64,000 bases of DNA from Qipengyuania sp. JC766 (GTDB lineage Bacteria; Pseudomonadota; Alphaproteobacteria; Sphingomonadales; Sphingomonadaceae): the NCBI RefSeq assembly GCF_040717445.1, contig NZ_JBFEFL010000001.1:1054001-1118000 (forward strand), written 5' to 3'. The notes beneath the pieces were generated by a model. It saw nothing but the letters and a program-made list of their open reading frames with translations. It did not search any database and was not told the DNA's origin. A program made the translations under genes and the position numbers. Every line of letters begins with the position of its first letter. Position 1 is the first letter of the stretch. Shown piece by piece: positions 17,173-28,329 of the stretch.

Positions 17173-17633
17173 CCCAGCGGGACGCCGGGTTCGTCCTTGC
17201 TTGTGCGGATCGTCAGGCTGGTCTTCACGCTTTCCACGTTCGGGGCCGGCGTCAGCTTGCCGGTCAGGAATTCCTGGAAGCTCTGCAGGTCGCGGCTGAC
17301 GACTTTCAGGATGAAGTCGATCTCGCCGTTCAGCATGTGGACCTCTCGTACTTCGGGCAGGTCGTGCATCGCGTCCTCGAACTCGCGCAGGGCGCTTTCG
17401 GCCTGGCTCTTGAGGCTGACCATCGCGAAGACGGTGATCGAGAAGCCCAGCTTCGCGCCATTGAGATCGGCGTGATAGCCGCGAATGACGCCTTCCTCCT
17501 CAAGCGCGCGGACGCGCCGCAGGCACGGGGGCGCGGTCAGGCCGACGCGCTGCGCCAGCTCGACATTGGTGACCCGTCCCTCGTTCTGCAGTTCCGCTAG
17601 CAAGCGCCGGTCAATCTCGTCGAGATTTGCCAT
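17169..17633 (-). CDS. Lrp/AsnC-family transcriptional regulator
   Basis: 154 residues. N-terminal winged helix ('IDRRLLAELQNEGRVTNVELAQRVGLTAPPCLRRVRALEEEGVI', 6-49) and a C-terminal RAM ligand-binding domain ('LPEVREVHMLNGEIDFILKVV'). Such regulators respond to amino acids as octamers. It is first of a three-gene operon and divergent from the kinase-like gene at 17842 across a 208-bp gap. Confidence 0.92.
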   Translation of the reverse strand: MANLDEIDRRLLAELQNEGRVTNVELAQRVGLTAPPCLRRVRALEEEGVIRGYHADLNGAKLGFSITVFAMVSLKSQAESALREFEDAMHDLPEVREVHMLNGEIDFILKVVSRDLQSFQEFLTGKLTPAPNVESVKTSLTIRTSKDEPGVPLG

Positions 17634-17841
17634 CTATCGCCCCCTGTTCGCCAACAGCCGAAACCCGTGATTCGGCAATCTATGCCGACCGTATTGCACG
17701 GTCCGCCTAATATTATTGTTCCTGCCAGCAATTGTCCCGCTTTGCAACGCGCCTCGCGCAAACGCTGCGCGACAAACCTTGCGTTGATAGTAACCATGCA
17801 GCCGGTCGCCCCCGCCCGGTGCCGCCGCTACCGGAGAACCG

Positions 17842-19470
17842 ATGCAAATCGACGACCGCCTTGTCACCGTGCTGCGCCAGCGCGCCACGGGCGAGCGCGC
17901 GTTGCGAACGCAGTACCGGCAGCTGATCGACCTACTCGGAAATGCCCGGCCCGGCAGCGATACCAGCCTGCGAACGGCCGCCTGGATGCGGCTCGCCGAG
18001 CTCGCCCGGCAGATACCTGCCGAGGAACGCGCGGCGATCCTGCGCGAACCGGGCATTCGCCTGCGCCAGCCCGATCTGGTACGGAACCTCGCCGAGGGCG
18101 AATTGCAAACCGCCACCGCGGCGCTCGCCAAGGCGGAACTGCCGGGCGAGGCGTGGGAGACGCTGATCCCGCAATTGCCGCTGCGCGCGCGCGGCTTCCT
18201 GCGCCTGCGCCGCGACTTGCCAGGCGCGGCCATCGCCGTGCTCGAACGGCTGGGTGTGCACGATCGCGGACTGCCGCACCCCGAGCCGGTCGTGCCTACA
18301 CCAGCCAACGAGGAACGGCCCGAAGAGCCTGCGAACGAGAACCAGCCCGACAGCCAGATCGGTGCGCTGGTCAAGCGGATCGAGCGATTCCGCCGCCACC
18401 GGCCGGCTGCGGGCGCGGCGCCGCGTCTTCCGCTAGAGGGGCGCGACGCTCCTGCGCGGACGGGCATCCAAGGATTCGATTTCGGCCTGGGTCCGGACGG
18501 AACGGTGGACTGGGCCGAAAGCCACGTCGCGCCCTATATCGTCGGAGCCCGGCTGGAGCACCCGCGCGTGTCGCGGGCCGTCCGGCTGCGGCAGCCGGTA
18601 GAAGGCGTCGCGATCCTCCTTGCCGTCCCGAACGAACTTGCCGGCCGCTGGCAGGTCGACGCCGTGCCGCGCTTCGCGGAGATCGGCGGGCATTTCCTCG
18701 GCCATGCCGGCCGCCTGCGCCGCATCGCGGACTTGCCCGAGGAGGCGCCGCGCGCGCCCGACACGGATGCCGGGACCGACCGGATCCGGCAGCTTCTCCA
18801 CGAACTGCGCACGCCGGTGACGGCCATCCAGGGCTATGCCGAGCTGATCCAGCAACAGGTCGCGGGCGAACTGCCGCATGCCTATCGCGCGCTCGGCGCC
18901 AATATCGCCGGCGATGCGGCGCGCATGTTGTCGGGGTTCGACGAGATCGACCGCTACGCGCGCCTGACCGGGCGCAGCATGCAACTGGACGAGGGGCGCA
19001 CTTCGCTGCGCGAAGCGGCATCGCTGACCATCGCGCATCTGGAGCCGGCCCTGAAGGCCCGCTCCGCCAGAATCGAGTTCGAGGCGGAGGAGGACGCGCA
19101 GGTGGCCCTCGCCCCGCACGAACTCGCCTCGCTCCTGTGGCGCATCTTCGCGGTCGTCGCCAACGGCCTGGGGCCGCATGAGACGATCCGCGCCTCGCTG
19201 GATTGCACGGACCGAACCGCCCGCCTCGCAATCGCCCTGCCCGCCTCGCTGGCGGGCGATGCCGACCCGTTCCTCGCCACTGCGGCCGAAGCGGCCGGGT
19301 CGCTCAGCGCCAGCATGCTCGGGTCCGGTTTCGCACTGCGACTCGCCCGTGCCGAGGCGACAGCGGCGGGCGGCGCATTCCTGCGCGAAGACGGTGCGCT
19401 GCGCCTGACATTGCCCGAATGTCCTGAGGATTCGCAGGAAATTAGCAATTCCGCCATAGACGGCCGCTGA
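17842..19470 (+). CDS. Histidine kinase-like protein with degenerate ATP-binding domain
   Basis: 542 residues, no membrane helix or signal peptide, so cytosolic. The N-terminal half (1-310) is unassigned, with an acidic Pro/Glu linker at about 150-175. A normal HisKA H-box 'QLLHELRTPVTAIQGYAELI' lies near 316-335. The ATPase half is degenerate: the N-box stretch 'ASLLWRIFAVVANGLG' lacks the canonical N-x3-N arrangement and there is no D-x-G-x-G (G1) box; only a G2-like 'LGSGFALRLARAEA' remains. It is likely to receive phosphate or to act as a scaffold rather than to autophosphorylate. It is 47 bp ahead of a polysaccharide deacetylase gene. Confidence 0.75.
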   Translation: MQIDDRLVTVLRQRATGERALRTQYRQLIDLLGNARPGSDTSLRTAAWMRLAELARQIPAEERAAILREPGIRLRQPDLVRNLAEGELQTATAALAKAELPGEAWETLIPQLPLRARGFLRLRRDLPGAAIAVLERLGVHDRGLPHPEPVVPTPANEERPEEPANENQPDSQIGALVKRIERFRRHRPAAGAAPRLPLEGRDAPARTGIQGFDFGLGPDGTVDWAESHVAPYIVGARLEHPRVSRAVRLRQPVEGVAILLAVPNELAGRWQVDAVPRFAEIGGHFLGHAGRLRRIADLPEEAPRAPDTDAGTDRIRQLLHELRTPVTAIQGYAELIQQQVAGELPHAYRALGANIAGDAARMLSGFDEIDRYARLTGRSMQLDEGRTSLREAASLTIAHLEPALKARSARIEFEAEEDAQVALAPHELASLLWRIFAVVANGLGPHETIRASLDCTDRTARLAIALPASLAGDADPFLATAAEAAGSLSASMLGSGFALRLARAEATAAGGAFLREDGALRLTLPECPEDSQEISNSAIDGR

Positions 19471-19517
19471 CTCCGCAGGTTTTGCGGGGGTACGGCACGC
19501 GAGGCGGAAGGGTTCAC

Positions 19518-20513
19518 ATGCAGGCGATTTCGGAACCACCCCGGGACGCAGAGCTCGTGCGGTTTCCCGACCGTTTCGGCCCCCGCTACATCCTGACCGT
19601 CGATACCGAGGAGGAATTCGACTGGGGCGCGCCGTTCACGCGCGACCGGCACGGGCTCGCGCATGTGCCCGCCCTCGCCCGCTTCCAGGCGTTCTGCGAG
19701 AAATCGGGCGTGGTGCCGGTCTACCTCGTCGACTGGCCGATCGCCAACGATCCTGCCGCGATCGAAATCCTGAAGCCGGCCTGCGCCGCAGGCCGTGCGG
19801 AAGTCGGCATCCAGCTGCACCCCTGGGTATCGCCGCCTTTCGACGAGGAAGTGACCACCCGCAACAGCTTCGCGGGCAATCTCCCGCAGCCGCTGGAACG
19901 GGAAAAGCTGACCCGGCTGCGCGACGCGATTGCGGAGAATTTTGGGCTGGAGCCGCGCATCTACCGCGCCGGGCGCTACGGCACGGGCAGCGCGACGGCC
20001 GACATGCTGAAGGACCTGGGTGTGCGGATCGACACTTCGGTGCGCAGCAATTTCGACTATTCGCGTGGCGGCGGGCCGGATTACCGCAAGCATCCGCTGA
20101 AGCCATACTGGCTGGAACGTGATGCGGGCCTCCTGGAACTGCCGCTGACGACCGTCTTCTGGGGCGTGCTGCGGCGGCAGGGCCGGCAGGTCGCGCCGAT
20201 GCTGGGATCGGTGCCGAGGCTGGGCGGCGCCGCGGCCAGGCTGGGCCTGCTGGAGAAGATCGCGCTCACGCCCGAAGGCGTCTCCGTCGACGAGGCGATC
20301 CGCGGTATCGACATGGCGATCGACGACGGGCTGCCGATCCTCAACCTGTCCTTCCACAGCCCCTCGCTGGCGCCGGGGCACACGCCCTATGTCCGCTCCG
20401 AAGACGATGTGGAGATCCTCTACGACTGGTTCGAGCGGGTGTTCGCCTATCTGGAAATGCGCGGTGTCGCGCCCACGCATGTCGACGAGATCCTGCACGC
20501 GGTCGCTGCCTGA
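19518..20513 (+). CDS. Polysaccharide deacetylase-family protein
   Basis: 331 residues from ATG 19518, which has GGAAGGG five bases upstream; an upstream TTG reading is less likely. NodB-homology fold: 'RYILTVDTEEEFDWG' gives the catalytic Asp and metal Asp/Glu region near residue 25, 'VGIQLHPWV' supplies a metal His, and 'GRYGTGSATADMLKDLGVRIDTS' is the conserved barrel segment. 'ILNLSFHSPSLAPG' near the C-terminus supplies the late His. No signal peptide, so it may act on a cytoplasmic sugar intermediate. Directly after the kinase-like gene. Confidence 0.85.
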   Translation: MQAISEPPRDAELVRFPDRFGPRYILTVDTEEEFDWGAPFTRDRHGLAHVPALARFQAFCEKSGVVPVYLVDWPIANDPAAIEILKPACAAGRAEVGIQLHPWVSPPFDEEVTTRNSFAGNLPQPLEREKLTRLRDAIAENFGLEPRIYRAGRYGTGSATADMLKDLGVRIDTSVRSNFDYSRGGGPDYRKHPLKPYWLERDAGLLELPLTTVFWGVLRRQGRQVAPMLGSVPRLGGAAARLGLLEKIALTPEGVSVDEAIRGIDMAIDDGLPILNLSFHSPSLAPGHTPYVRSEDDVEILYDWFERVFAYLEMRGVAPTHVDEILHAVAA

Positions 20514-20577
20514 GAGCAGCACGCTTGCCTCTCCGCGGGCGGCGCTGTAACGGCCATCTCCACCGTACGGTATCCGG

Positions 20578-20654
20578 GGGCCTGTAGCTCAGTTGGTTAG
20601 AGCTGGCCGCTCATAACGGCTAGGTCGCGGGTTCGAGTCCTGCCGGGCCCACCA
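20578..20654 (+). tRNA. tRNA with anticodon CAU, probably tRNA-Ile2
   Basis: 77-nt cloverleaf with encoded CCA. The acceptor stem pairs GGGCCTG with CGGGCCC (20644-20650), discriminator A, CCA 20652-20654. The anticodon loop is CTCATAA. The body resembles tRNA-Ile2, in which the CAU wobble base is modified to lysidine by TilS, more than elongator or initiator tRNA-Met: the acceptor is GGGCC as in tRNA-Ile(GAU) and the variable/T-arm reads GGTCGCGGGTTC. Assignment to Ile2 rather than Met is inference. Confidence 0.88.
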
Positions 20655-20681
20655 GGATCCCGCATGGTGCACCGCACGGGT

Positions 20682-20758
<77 letters not shown>

Positions 20759-20765
20759 GCATCCC

Positions 20766-22154
20766 GTGACGGGGCAATCCGCGCGGACGAGGCAAGGAGC
20801 CGATACGATCGCCCGCACCCGTCCCCAGCTAGACACCAGGCTCGATACGCGCGCGATCTGGGCGATCGCGATCCCCGCGATGCTGACCAACGTGGCGACC
20901 GCGCTGATCGGGATCGGCGACATCTGGATCGTCGGGCGGCTTGGCGACGTCGCGGCGCAGGGCGCGGTCGATATCGGGGCGCGCCTGTTCGCCGTGCTGT
21001 TCACGGTGATGAACTTCCTGAAGACCGGCACCACCGGACTTGTCGCGCAGGACGGGACGCGCAGCGGCGCGGCCGAACAGGCGACGACACTGCTGCGCGG
21101 CCTTGCCATCGGCCTGGCCATCGCTCTCGTCCTGCTGGCGATGAAGCCCGTTCTCCTGGCCTTCGCGCTGCACGCGCTGGGCGCGCAGGGCGACGTGCTG
21201 GTCGCCGCGCGCACCTATGCGGAGATCCGCTACTGGACCGCGCCCGCGGTGATGCTGAACCTGGCGCTGGTGGGCTTCCTCGTCGGCCAGCGCCGGATGA
21301 CGGCCGTGCTGGTGTTCGAAGTGACCTACAACCTCCTCAATGTCGGGCTCGGCCTGTGGTTCGTGCTGGACCTGCAATGGGGCATTGCGGGGATCGGGTG
21401 GTCCAGCTTCATCGCGGAATATGCCAAGCTCGCACTCGTCGGCCTGTTCGTGTTCCGGGGCGACATGCTGCGCCATGTGCGCGATGCCGTGACCCAGCGC
21501 GCGGTGCTGCGCTGGGCCGCGCTGAAGCCGTTCCTGTCGGTCAACCGCGACCTGTTCCTGCGCACGCTTGTACTGACGGTGGCGCTCGCCTCGCTGACCC
21601 GGCTGAGCGCGGAACGCGGCGACGTGGTGCTGGCGGCGAACGGCATCCTCTACCAGATGTTCATCCTCACCGCCCTGCTGCTCGACGGGTTCGAGAACGC
21701 GGCGCAGGTCCTCAACGGGGAACGGTTCGGGGCAAAGGACGGGCGCGGCTTCGCGGGTTACGTGCGGGCAATCCTGTCGCGCGGCATGGGCATGGCCGCC
21801 ATCGTGGCGCTGGGCTTCGCCCTGTTCGCCGATCCGCTGCTGGCGAGCTTCGCCGCGACGCCCGCCGTGGCGCAGGAGGCGAGCGCAATGGCGGTGTGGC
21901 TGGTTGTGATCCCCTTCGCGGGGCTGGCCGGCTTCGTGCTCGACGGGGTGTTCGTGGGCGCCAGCTGGACGCGGGGACTTTTGCTGACGATGCTCGGCTC
22001 GGTCCTGGTCTTCGTGGCCAGCCTCTACCTCACTTGGCCGATTGGCAATCACGGCCTGTGGCTGTCCTTCACTCTGTTCCTTGCCGTCCGGGCGGGGTTC
22101 CAGCTGGCCTATCTGTCGCGCCGGTTCCCGCAGGCGTTTCCGGCTCCGCGCTGA
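20766..22154 (+). CDS. MATE-family multidrug/sodium exporter (start uncertain)
   Basis: About 462 residues if read from GTG 20766, only eight bases after the tRNA. Twelve membrane helices in the MATE/DinF pattern, with '[28 protein letters not shown]' split between helices 1 and 2 and '[16 protein letters not shown]' mid-protein. Exports drugs or lipid-linked substrates against a cation gradient. Start problem: the only good ribosome site (AAGGAG, 20794-20799) precedes ACG 20805 and ATC 20808, not ATG/GTG/TTG, and the next ATG (20880) falls inside helix 1. The 3' end overlaps the opposite-strand YbhN-like gene by 86 bases. Confidence 0.85.
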   Translation: MTGQSARTRQGADTIARTRPQLDTRLDTRAIWAIAIPAMLTNVATALIGIGDIWIVGRLGDVAAQGAVDIGARLFAVLFTVMNFLKTGTTGLVAQDGTRSGAAEQATTLLRGLAIGLAIALVLLAMKPVLLAFALHALGAQGDVLVAARTYAEIRYWTAPAVMLNLALVGFLVGQRRMTAVLVFEVTYNLLNVGLGLWFVLDLQWGIAGIGWSSFIAEYAKLALVGLFVFRGDMLRHVRDAVTQRAVLRWAALKPFLSVNRDLFLRTLVLTVALASLTRLSAERGDVVLAANGILYQMFILTALLLDGFENAAQVLNGERFGAKDGRGFAGYVRAILSRGMGMAAIVALGFALFADPLLASFAATPAVAQEASAMAVWLVVIPFAGLAGFVLDGVFVGASWTRGLLLTMLGSVLVFVASLYLTWPIGNHGLWLSFTLFLAVRAGFQLAYLSRRFPQAFPAPR

Positions 22155-23232
22155 CCTCTGCCGCCCACCGTTTCTCGCGCCGCAGCCTGCGCTGGTTGAG
22201 AACGAAGAACAGCAGCGCGCCGACGATCAGCGGCAGGTAGAAGAAAACGAGCCGCCAGATGGACACGGCCGGCACCAGCACGTCCCGGTCGGTGAAAGGC
22301 GAGAACAGCAGGAGGAAGGCGGCTTCCGCCGCGCCCGATCCGCCGGGCGTAGGGATGACGCTGCTGATCGCCTGCACGAGGTATTGCAGCAGCCAGTAAA
22401 GCACCGGCTGCCAGTCGGCGCCGAACGCCGCGAGGACTAGCGCCGCGATGGTGAAGCGCGCACCCCACTGGGTGGCGGACAGCGCCAAGTTGGCCGCGAC
22501 CATCCCCTTCCCGTTGCGCAGCATGGCGCTCCAGTCTTCCGCGACCGACGCGACGATGGCGCGCAGCCGGCGAGCGAACCGGACCAGCAGGTCCCGGACC
22601 CTGCTGCCGAGCCACCCTTTGACCGCGGCCACGACAAGGCCGACCACCACGACGAAGGCGGCGGCCCCGACGGTCATCACCGTCTGCACCGATCCGCCGA
22701 CGCTGCGCACGATGGCGGGATCGCTCGACAGTGCGGCAAAGGCGGCGAAGCCGGTAAGGATCACTGCCAGCAGCACCAGCGAGAACAGCGCCACGAAGTC
22801 TTCCGCCATCTGGAAGGTCAGCAGCGTCAGGGCGCGCGCGCTGGGTATCCCTTCGGACACCATCATCAGCCAGCGGATCGGCGCACCGCCCGTGGCAGAC
22901 GGCGTGACCGCATTGGCGACCGTCGTGCCGATGACGATCCGCACGGATGCCGATGGGCGGAGGCCGAGACCGAGGAACCGGCTCCACAGGAGCAGCCGGA
23001 TCGTGTTGCAGGTCCACGGCACGAACACGACGATGCAGGCCGCGACGAGGAATTCCGGCCGGACCAGCCGGTCCGCCAGCGGCACGCCGTCCAGCGAGAC
23101 GAACAGCGCGACGATATTGGCGAGCGCCAGCAGCGGCAGGATGGACAGCGCGATCGCCCAGCCCCGGGGCGACAGCTTCCACCCGCTATCGGTGGCGCGC
23201 ACCCATCGTGGGAGCTTCAGTTCGTCTGCCAT
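22069..23232 (-). CDS. YbhN/UPF0104-type lysylphosphatidylglycerol synthase-like membrane protein
   Basis: 387 residues, about eight to nine membrane helices. Family marks: 'VANAVTPSATGGAPIRWLMM' (about 118-137) and 'SSVIPTPGGSGAAEAAFLLLF' near the C-terminus. The family covers the membrane half of MprF and stand-alone YbhN proteins, thought to move lipids or lipid-linked glycans across the inner membrane. Start at ATG 23232 overlaps the end of the glycosyltransferase gene by 16 bases, so the two are coupled, which suggests a joint glycolipid role. Confidence 0.85.
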   Translation of the reverse strand: MADELKLPRWVRATDSGWKLSPRGWAIALSILPLLALANIVALFVSLDGVPLADRLVRPEFLVAACIVVFVPWTCNTIRLLLWSRFLGLGLRPSASVRIVIGTTVANAVTPSATGGAPIRWLMMVSEGIPSARALTLLTFQMAEDFVALFSLVLLAVILTGFAAFAALSSDPAIVRSVGGSVQTVMTVGAAAFVVVVGLVVAAVKGWLGSRVRDLLVRFARRLRAIVASVAEDWSAMLRNGKGMVAANLALSATQWGARFTIAALVLAAFGADWQPVLYWLLQYLVQAISSVIPTPGGSGAAEAAFLLLFSPFTDRDVLVPAVSIWRLVFFYLPLIVGALLFFVLNQRRLRREKRWAAEVSAEPETPAGTGATDRPAGTPPGRQGTE

Positions 23233-24449
23233 GTCCCGGACACAGCCTTGCCCGCCTGCCCGAGGCGCCGGTCGCGCGCTTCGAGCGCGGCCTTGTATTC
23301 GACCTCGACCAGCTGGTCGAACGTGTCCTTCCACCTGTTCGAGCGATCCGCATTGGCGATCGCCGCCGCGCGCATGGCGGGATAATCCTCGCGCCAGGCG
23401 CGCACGACGTTGTCGGCCATCGCCTTCGCATCGTCGATCGGTCCCAAGAGGCCCGTCCCGGCGGGCACGCGGTCCGACATCGCCCCGCCATTGACGCCGA
23501 CGACCGGGAGGCCGGACGCCTGCGCCTCCAACACGGAAATCCCGAAGGTCTCGTACTGCATGCCCGAGACGTAGATGTCGGCCGAGGCGAGCGCGCGGGC
23601 CATGAGGCCGCGATCCGCCTGGTAACCAGGAAAGGCGATCGGCAGGTCGTGCGACTTTTCCATCAGTTCGGTGCGCAGCTTGCCGTCACCCACCAGCACC
23701 ATCGCCGCGCCCAGATCCGGCGGCAGCTGGCGGAACATGTCGACCAGCACGGCCGCGCCCTTCTCGTTGTCGATCCGGCCGGCATAGATCAGCAGCGGCC
23801 CGTCGCCCGGCGGCAGGCCGAGCTGCTGGCGATAGTCCGGGTCGCGCAGGTCGGGCGAGAACCGGTCCAGGTTGACGCCCAGCGGCAGGACGCCCGTCTG
23901 GTGGATGTCCAGCCCGGCGAACATGTCCTTCGCCTTGCTGTTGAGCGTGTAGACGCGGTCGAACCAGCGATAGGTGTGGCGTGCGTAGAAATAGGACAGG
24001 TCGACGAACACCTGCCCCGCCGCATCGCCGAACATGTCCTTCGCCACGCGGTCGACATGGGCGTTGGGAAAGTCCGTCCGGTATCCGGCGACGAGCGCCG
24101 TCTGCGGGAAGCGCCAGCGATGGCGGATGGCGACCCAGGGCAGCACCCAGGGGCACAGCGATTCCAGGATATCCGGCTGGTATTCCGCGAGCAGGTCGTA
24201 AACCTTGCCGGTGCGGCTGATCCAGCGGTAGTTCGGGCTGCCGATCACCGGCTTCCCCGCCACCTCGATCCGCGTGTAGCGCCCTTCCTTCGTGATGCGA
24301 TCTTCCGGTCCCGGGATGATCTGCATCAGGCGATGCGGCGTGTTGGCGAGGAAATGCTCGCGCTTCTGCTTCAGGTAGGTGGTGATCCCGCCACCGCCGC
24401 TTGCCGACCAGCTTTGCGTCAGGTCGCACACCAGCAATTCTTTGCTCAC
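23217..24449 (-). CDS. Family 4-type glycosyltransferase
   Basis: 410 residues from GTG 24449 (GGGGAG seven bases upstream); an in-frame ATG eight codons earlier has no ribosome site. GT-B fold: 'CDLTQSWSASGGGGITTYL' at the N-terminus, 'LLIYAGRIDNEKGAAVLVDMF' and 'MQYETFGISVLEAQASGLPVVGV' (E-x7-E donor site, about 305-325). It probably adds a hexose to a lipid or glycan carrier. Overlaps the YbhN-like gene and lies close to the deacetylase and MATE genes. Confidence 0.88.
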   Translation of the reverse strand: MSKELLVCDLTQSWSASGGGGITTYLKQKREHFLANTPHRLMQIIPGPEDRITKEGRYTRIEVAGKPVIGSPNYRWISRTGKVYDLLAEYQPDILESLCPWVLPWVAIRHRWRFPQTALVAGYRTDFPNAHVDRVAKDMFGDAAGQVFVDLSYFYARHTYRWFDRVYTLNSKAKDMFAGLDIHQTGVLPLGVNLDRFSPDLRDPDYRQQLGLPPGDGPLLIYAGRIDNEKGAAVLVDMFRQLPPDLGAAMVLVGDGKLRTELMEKSHDLPIAFPGYQADRGLMARALASADIYVSGMQYETFGISVLEAQASGLPVVGVNGGAMSDRVPAGTGLLGPIDDAKAMADNVVRAWREDYPAMRAAAIANADRSNRWKDTFDQLVEVEYKAALEARDRRLGQAGKAVSGTWQTN

Positions 24450-24637
24450 AAAGGCTCTCCCCTGGATGGCCATGCGAGAAAAGGCCGGCGGAATTCAAGC
24501 GGCACGTCCGGAAAAACTGATCTGCGGACCGTGCCTATACGTCGGTGACCGCGCCTGCGGGCGCGATCAAGTGGACGCAATGTGGTATTCCCCGCCCAAT
24601 ATTGCCAGATGCTGAGCGCCCCGGTCAGGCGACGGCT

Positions 24638-26035
24638 CTATTTCGGGCGGATCGTGCCTTCGTAATTGGCGAGGATCCCGGCGATCTGCGTCCACACGGC
24701 CACGTTCTGCCGCAGCTGTTCGGGGTCGATCTTGTCCAGCGTGTCGTCGGGCGTGTGGTGGAAGTCGAAATAGCGGGTCCCGTCCTGCTGCAGGTCGATG
24801 ATCGCCGTGTCCTGGTCGCGGGCGATGTTGATGTCCGCCCCGCCGCTGGCGACGATCGTGCTGTCGGCGACGCCGAACCGCGCGACCGAGGCCGCGAGGC
24901 GCGCGTGCAGGTCCGGGTTGCTGTCGCGGAAATTGCTTTCGAAGCGCCAGATACGGTCCGCCCCGAAATCGCTTTCGAAGGCGACCCCGATCGGCTCGTC
25001 GATATGCGCCTCGGAATAGGCGACGCTGCCCAGCAGGCCCACTTCCTCCGCCCCTGCGAACAGGACGCGGATTGTGCGCAACGGGGTGCCGGTAGCTTCC
25101 ACATTCTTGGCCGCGGCCGCCGCGATGGCGCAGCCTGCCCCGTCGTCGAAGGCGCCGGGCGAATTCCACCAGCTGTCGATATGGCAGGCGAGCAGCACCG
25201 GCGGCAGCGACGGGTCGCGCCCGACGATCTCGCCCACCACGTTGCCGCTGACCTGTGTGCCGATGCGCTCGGGCGTCAGGGTCAGCCGCATCCGGATCGG
25301 CCGACCCTCGGCCCGCTCGAACATGCGCGCGAGGTTCTCCGCGTCGGGCAGTGTCAGCGCGCCTGCCGGGATCGGTTCGACACCGTCGGGAAAGCGGATC
25401 ACGCCCGTGTGCGGGTTGCGGTGATAGTCTGTACCGATGGAGCGGATCACGATGCCGGCCGCGCCCTTGGCCGCGGCGATGCCCGGCCCTGAGAAGCGCG
25501 CTTCCCCGAAATAACCGTAATGCGATCCGTCCATCGAAGGCTTCATCGCGTGCGAAACGAAGGCGATCTTGCCGCGCACCGCCGCTGCCGGCGCCGCTTC
25601 CAGGTCGGCGAAGGAGGGGAAATAGACCACTTCCGCCTCGATCCCGTCCGCGCCGGTGGAGGCGCTGTTGCCGAGCGGCTGGATCACCAGGTCCTGCGCG
25701 AAGTCGCCGAGGACGCGGGCGCGATGCACTCCGCCGGGGATCCAGGTGTCCATCTCGAACGGCTCGTCGGCCACGTTGCGGAACCCGTTCGCGCGCAGCC
25801 AGGCAACCGCCCAGTCGCGGCCGCGCTTCTCCGCTTCGGTGCCCGCCTGCCGCGGCCCGACCTCGGTCGTGATGCCTTCCACGAAGTCCCAGGCAATGGC
25901 GTCGCTCTCGGCGGCCATGTCGGCCTGTGCTTCCAGCGAAGGTGCTCCGGTGGCGGTCTGGCCGGTGGCGGTCTGGGCGATTGCGGGGGCGGCGAAGGCG
26001 GCGGCCAGCGCCGCCAGAGTCAGGGTCGATTTCAT
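24638..26035 (-). CDS. Secreted M28-family zinc aminopeptidase with PA domain
   Basis: 465 residues from ATG 26035, with signal peptide 1-20 ('AAPAIAQ'). A PA insert (about 120-245, 'GKIAFVSHAMKP') precedes the M28 catalytic core: 'LACHIDSWWNSPGAFDDGAG' gives the zinc His and bridging Asp, 'FAGAEEVGLLGS' the catalytic Glu pair, and 'FHHTPDDTLDKI' the last His. Likely a periplasmic or extracellular metallo-aminopeptidase/carboxypeptidase, as in other Sphingomonadales. Confidence 0.88.
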   Translation of the reverse strand: MKSTLTLAALAAAFAAPAIAQTATGQTATGAPSLEAQADMAAESDAIAWDFVEGITTEVGPRQAGTEAEKRGRDWAVAWLRANGFRNVADEPFEMDTWIPGGVHRARVLGDFAQDLVIQPLGNSASTGADGIEAEVVYFPSFADLEAAPAAAVRGKIAFVSHAMKPSMDGSHYGYFGEARFSGPGIAAAKGAAGIVIRSIGTDYHRNPHTGVIRFPDGVEPIPAGALTLPDAENLARMFERAEGRPIRMRLTLTPERIGTQVSGNVVGEIVGRDPSLPPVLLACHIDSWWNSPGAFDDGAGCAIAAAAAKNVEATGTPLRTIRVLFAGAEEVGLLGSVAYSEAHIDEPIGVAFESDFGADRIWRFESNFRDSNPDLHARLAASVARFGVADSTIVASGGADINIARDQDTAIIDLQQDGTRYFDFHHTPDDTLDKIDPEQLRQNVAVWTQIAGILANYEGTIRPK

Positions 26036-26173
26036 CGGCAGCGCGCTATCGCCTCCCCGCCGCCAAGTCCAGCCGAGGCGCGCGCGCAGCCCTCCCCCGC
26101 GCACTTAATTTTCAGCAAGATAGAAACCGGATTCCCCGCCCGCGGTTCAGCGCACGAGAGGACGCCAGCGGCA

Positions 26174-26395
26174 ATGCCACACTACACGTTGAACATCTAT
26201 TCCGACGAGAACGGCATCGGCCGCCAGATCCGCGTGCATGCCACCACCCCCTGGCTCGCGATCGAGGAAGCCGCGTCGCGGATCGGAGCCTTCGGCGCGG
26301 AAATCTACTGCGGGAAAATCCACCTGGGCCGGGTCACGCGCCAGTCGCACGGGCGCAACTGCTTCTGGGAAATTTCCGGCCCCGCCAGGCGCTGA
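26174..26395 (+). CDS. Small conserved-looking hypothetical protein
   Basis: 73 residues, 'MPHYTLNIYSDENGIGRQIRV...'. Beta-rich, no signal peptide or membrane segment, Cys at about 44 and 61. It looks like a compact alpha/beta domain in which a helix ('WLAIEEAASRIGAFG') follows two strands. Weak ribosome site (GAGAGG 12 bases upstream). Not recognised. Lies 117 bp ahead of ettA. Confidence 0.5.
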   Translation: MPHYTLNIYSDENGIGRQIRVHATTPWLAIEEAASRIGAFGAEIYCGKIHLGRVTRQSHGRNCFWEISGPARR

Positions 26396-26512
26396 CGGCC
26401 ACGCGCCATTCGCCCCCCGCAACGGGCGGCTTGCCCGCGCCGCCGGTGCGGCCTATCTGCACCGGCAAATCCCGAACCCGTACGAACACCATCCGAACAG
26501 CGAGGAACGCCC

Positions 26513-28186
<1,674 letters not shown>

Positions 28187-28191
28187 TCTTG

Positions 28192-28218
28192 CGACAGGCC
28201 GCCAGAAGCGGCCTGTCG
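28192..28218 (+). terminator. Strong hairpin after ettA
   Basis: Perfect 11-bp stem CGACAGGCCGC / GCGGCCTGTCG with loop CAGAA, starting five bases after the ettA stop. There is no U-run after it, so it is a probable mRNA 3' end or a rho-dependent/processing signal, not a classical intrinsic terminator. A second 8-bp dyad, CGCGCAAA / TTTGCGCG, follows at 28243-28266. Confidence 0.5.
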
Positions 28219-28329
28219 GCTAGCGACCGGACTGTAGACATTCGCGCAAACCGGAGATTTTGCGCGGGGTGGTCATATTTCCCGGACTTCTCGAGCCTCC
28301 AAGTCCCGTAGTGAGAGCGGACACGAGGG

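Noticed and set aside
20578-20654. CAU tRNA as elongator tRNA-Met
   Set aside because: Acceptor stem and T-arm look more like tRNA-Ile2; kept as probable Ile2 with the doubt stated.
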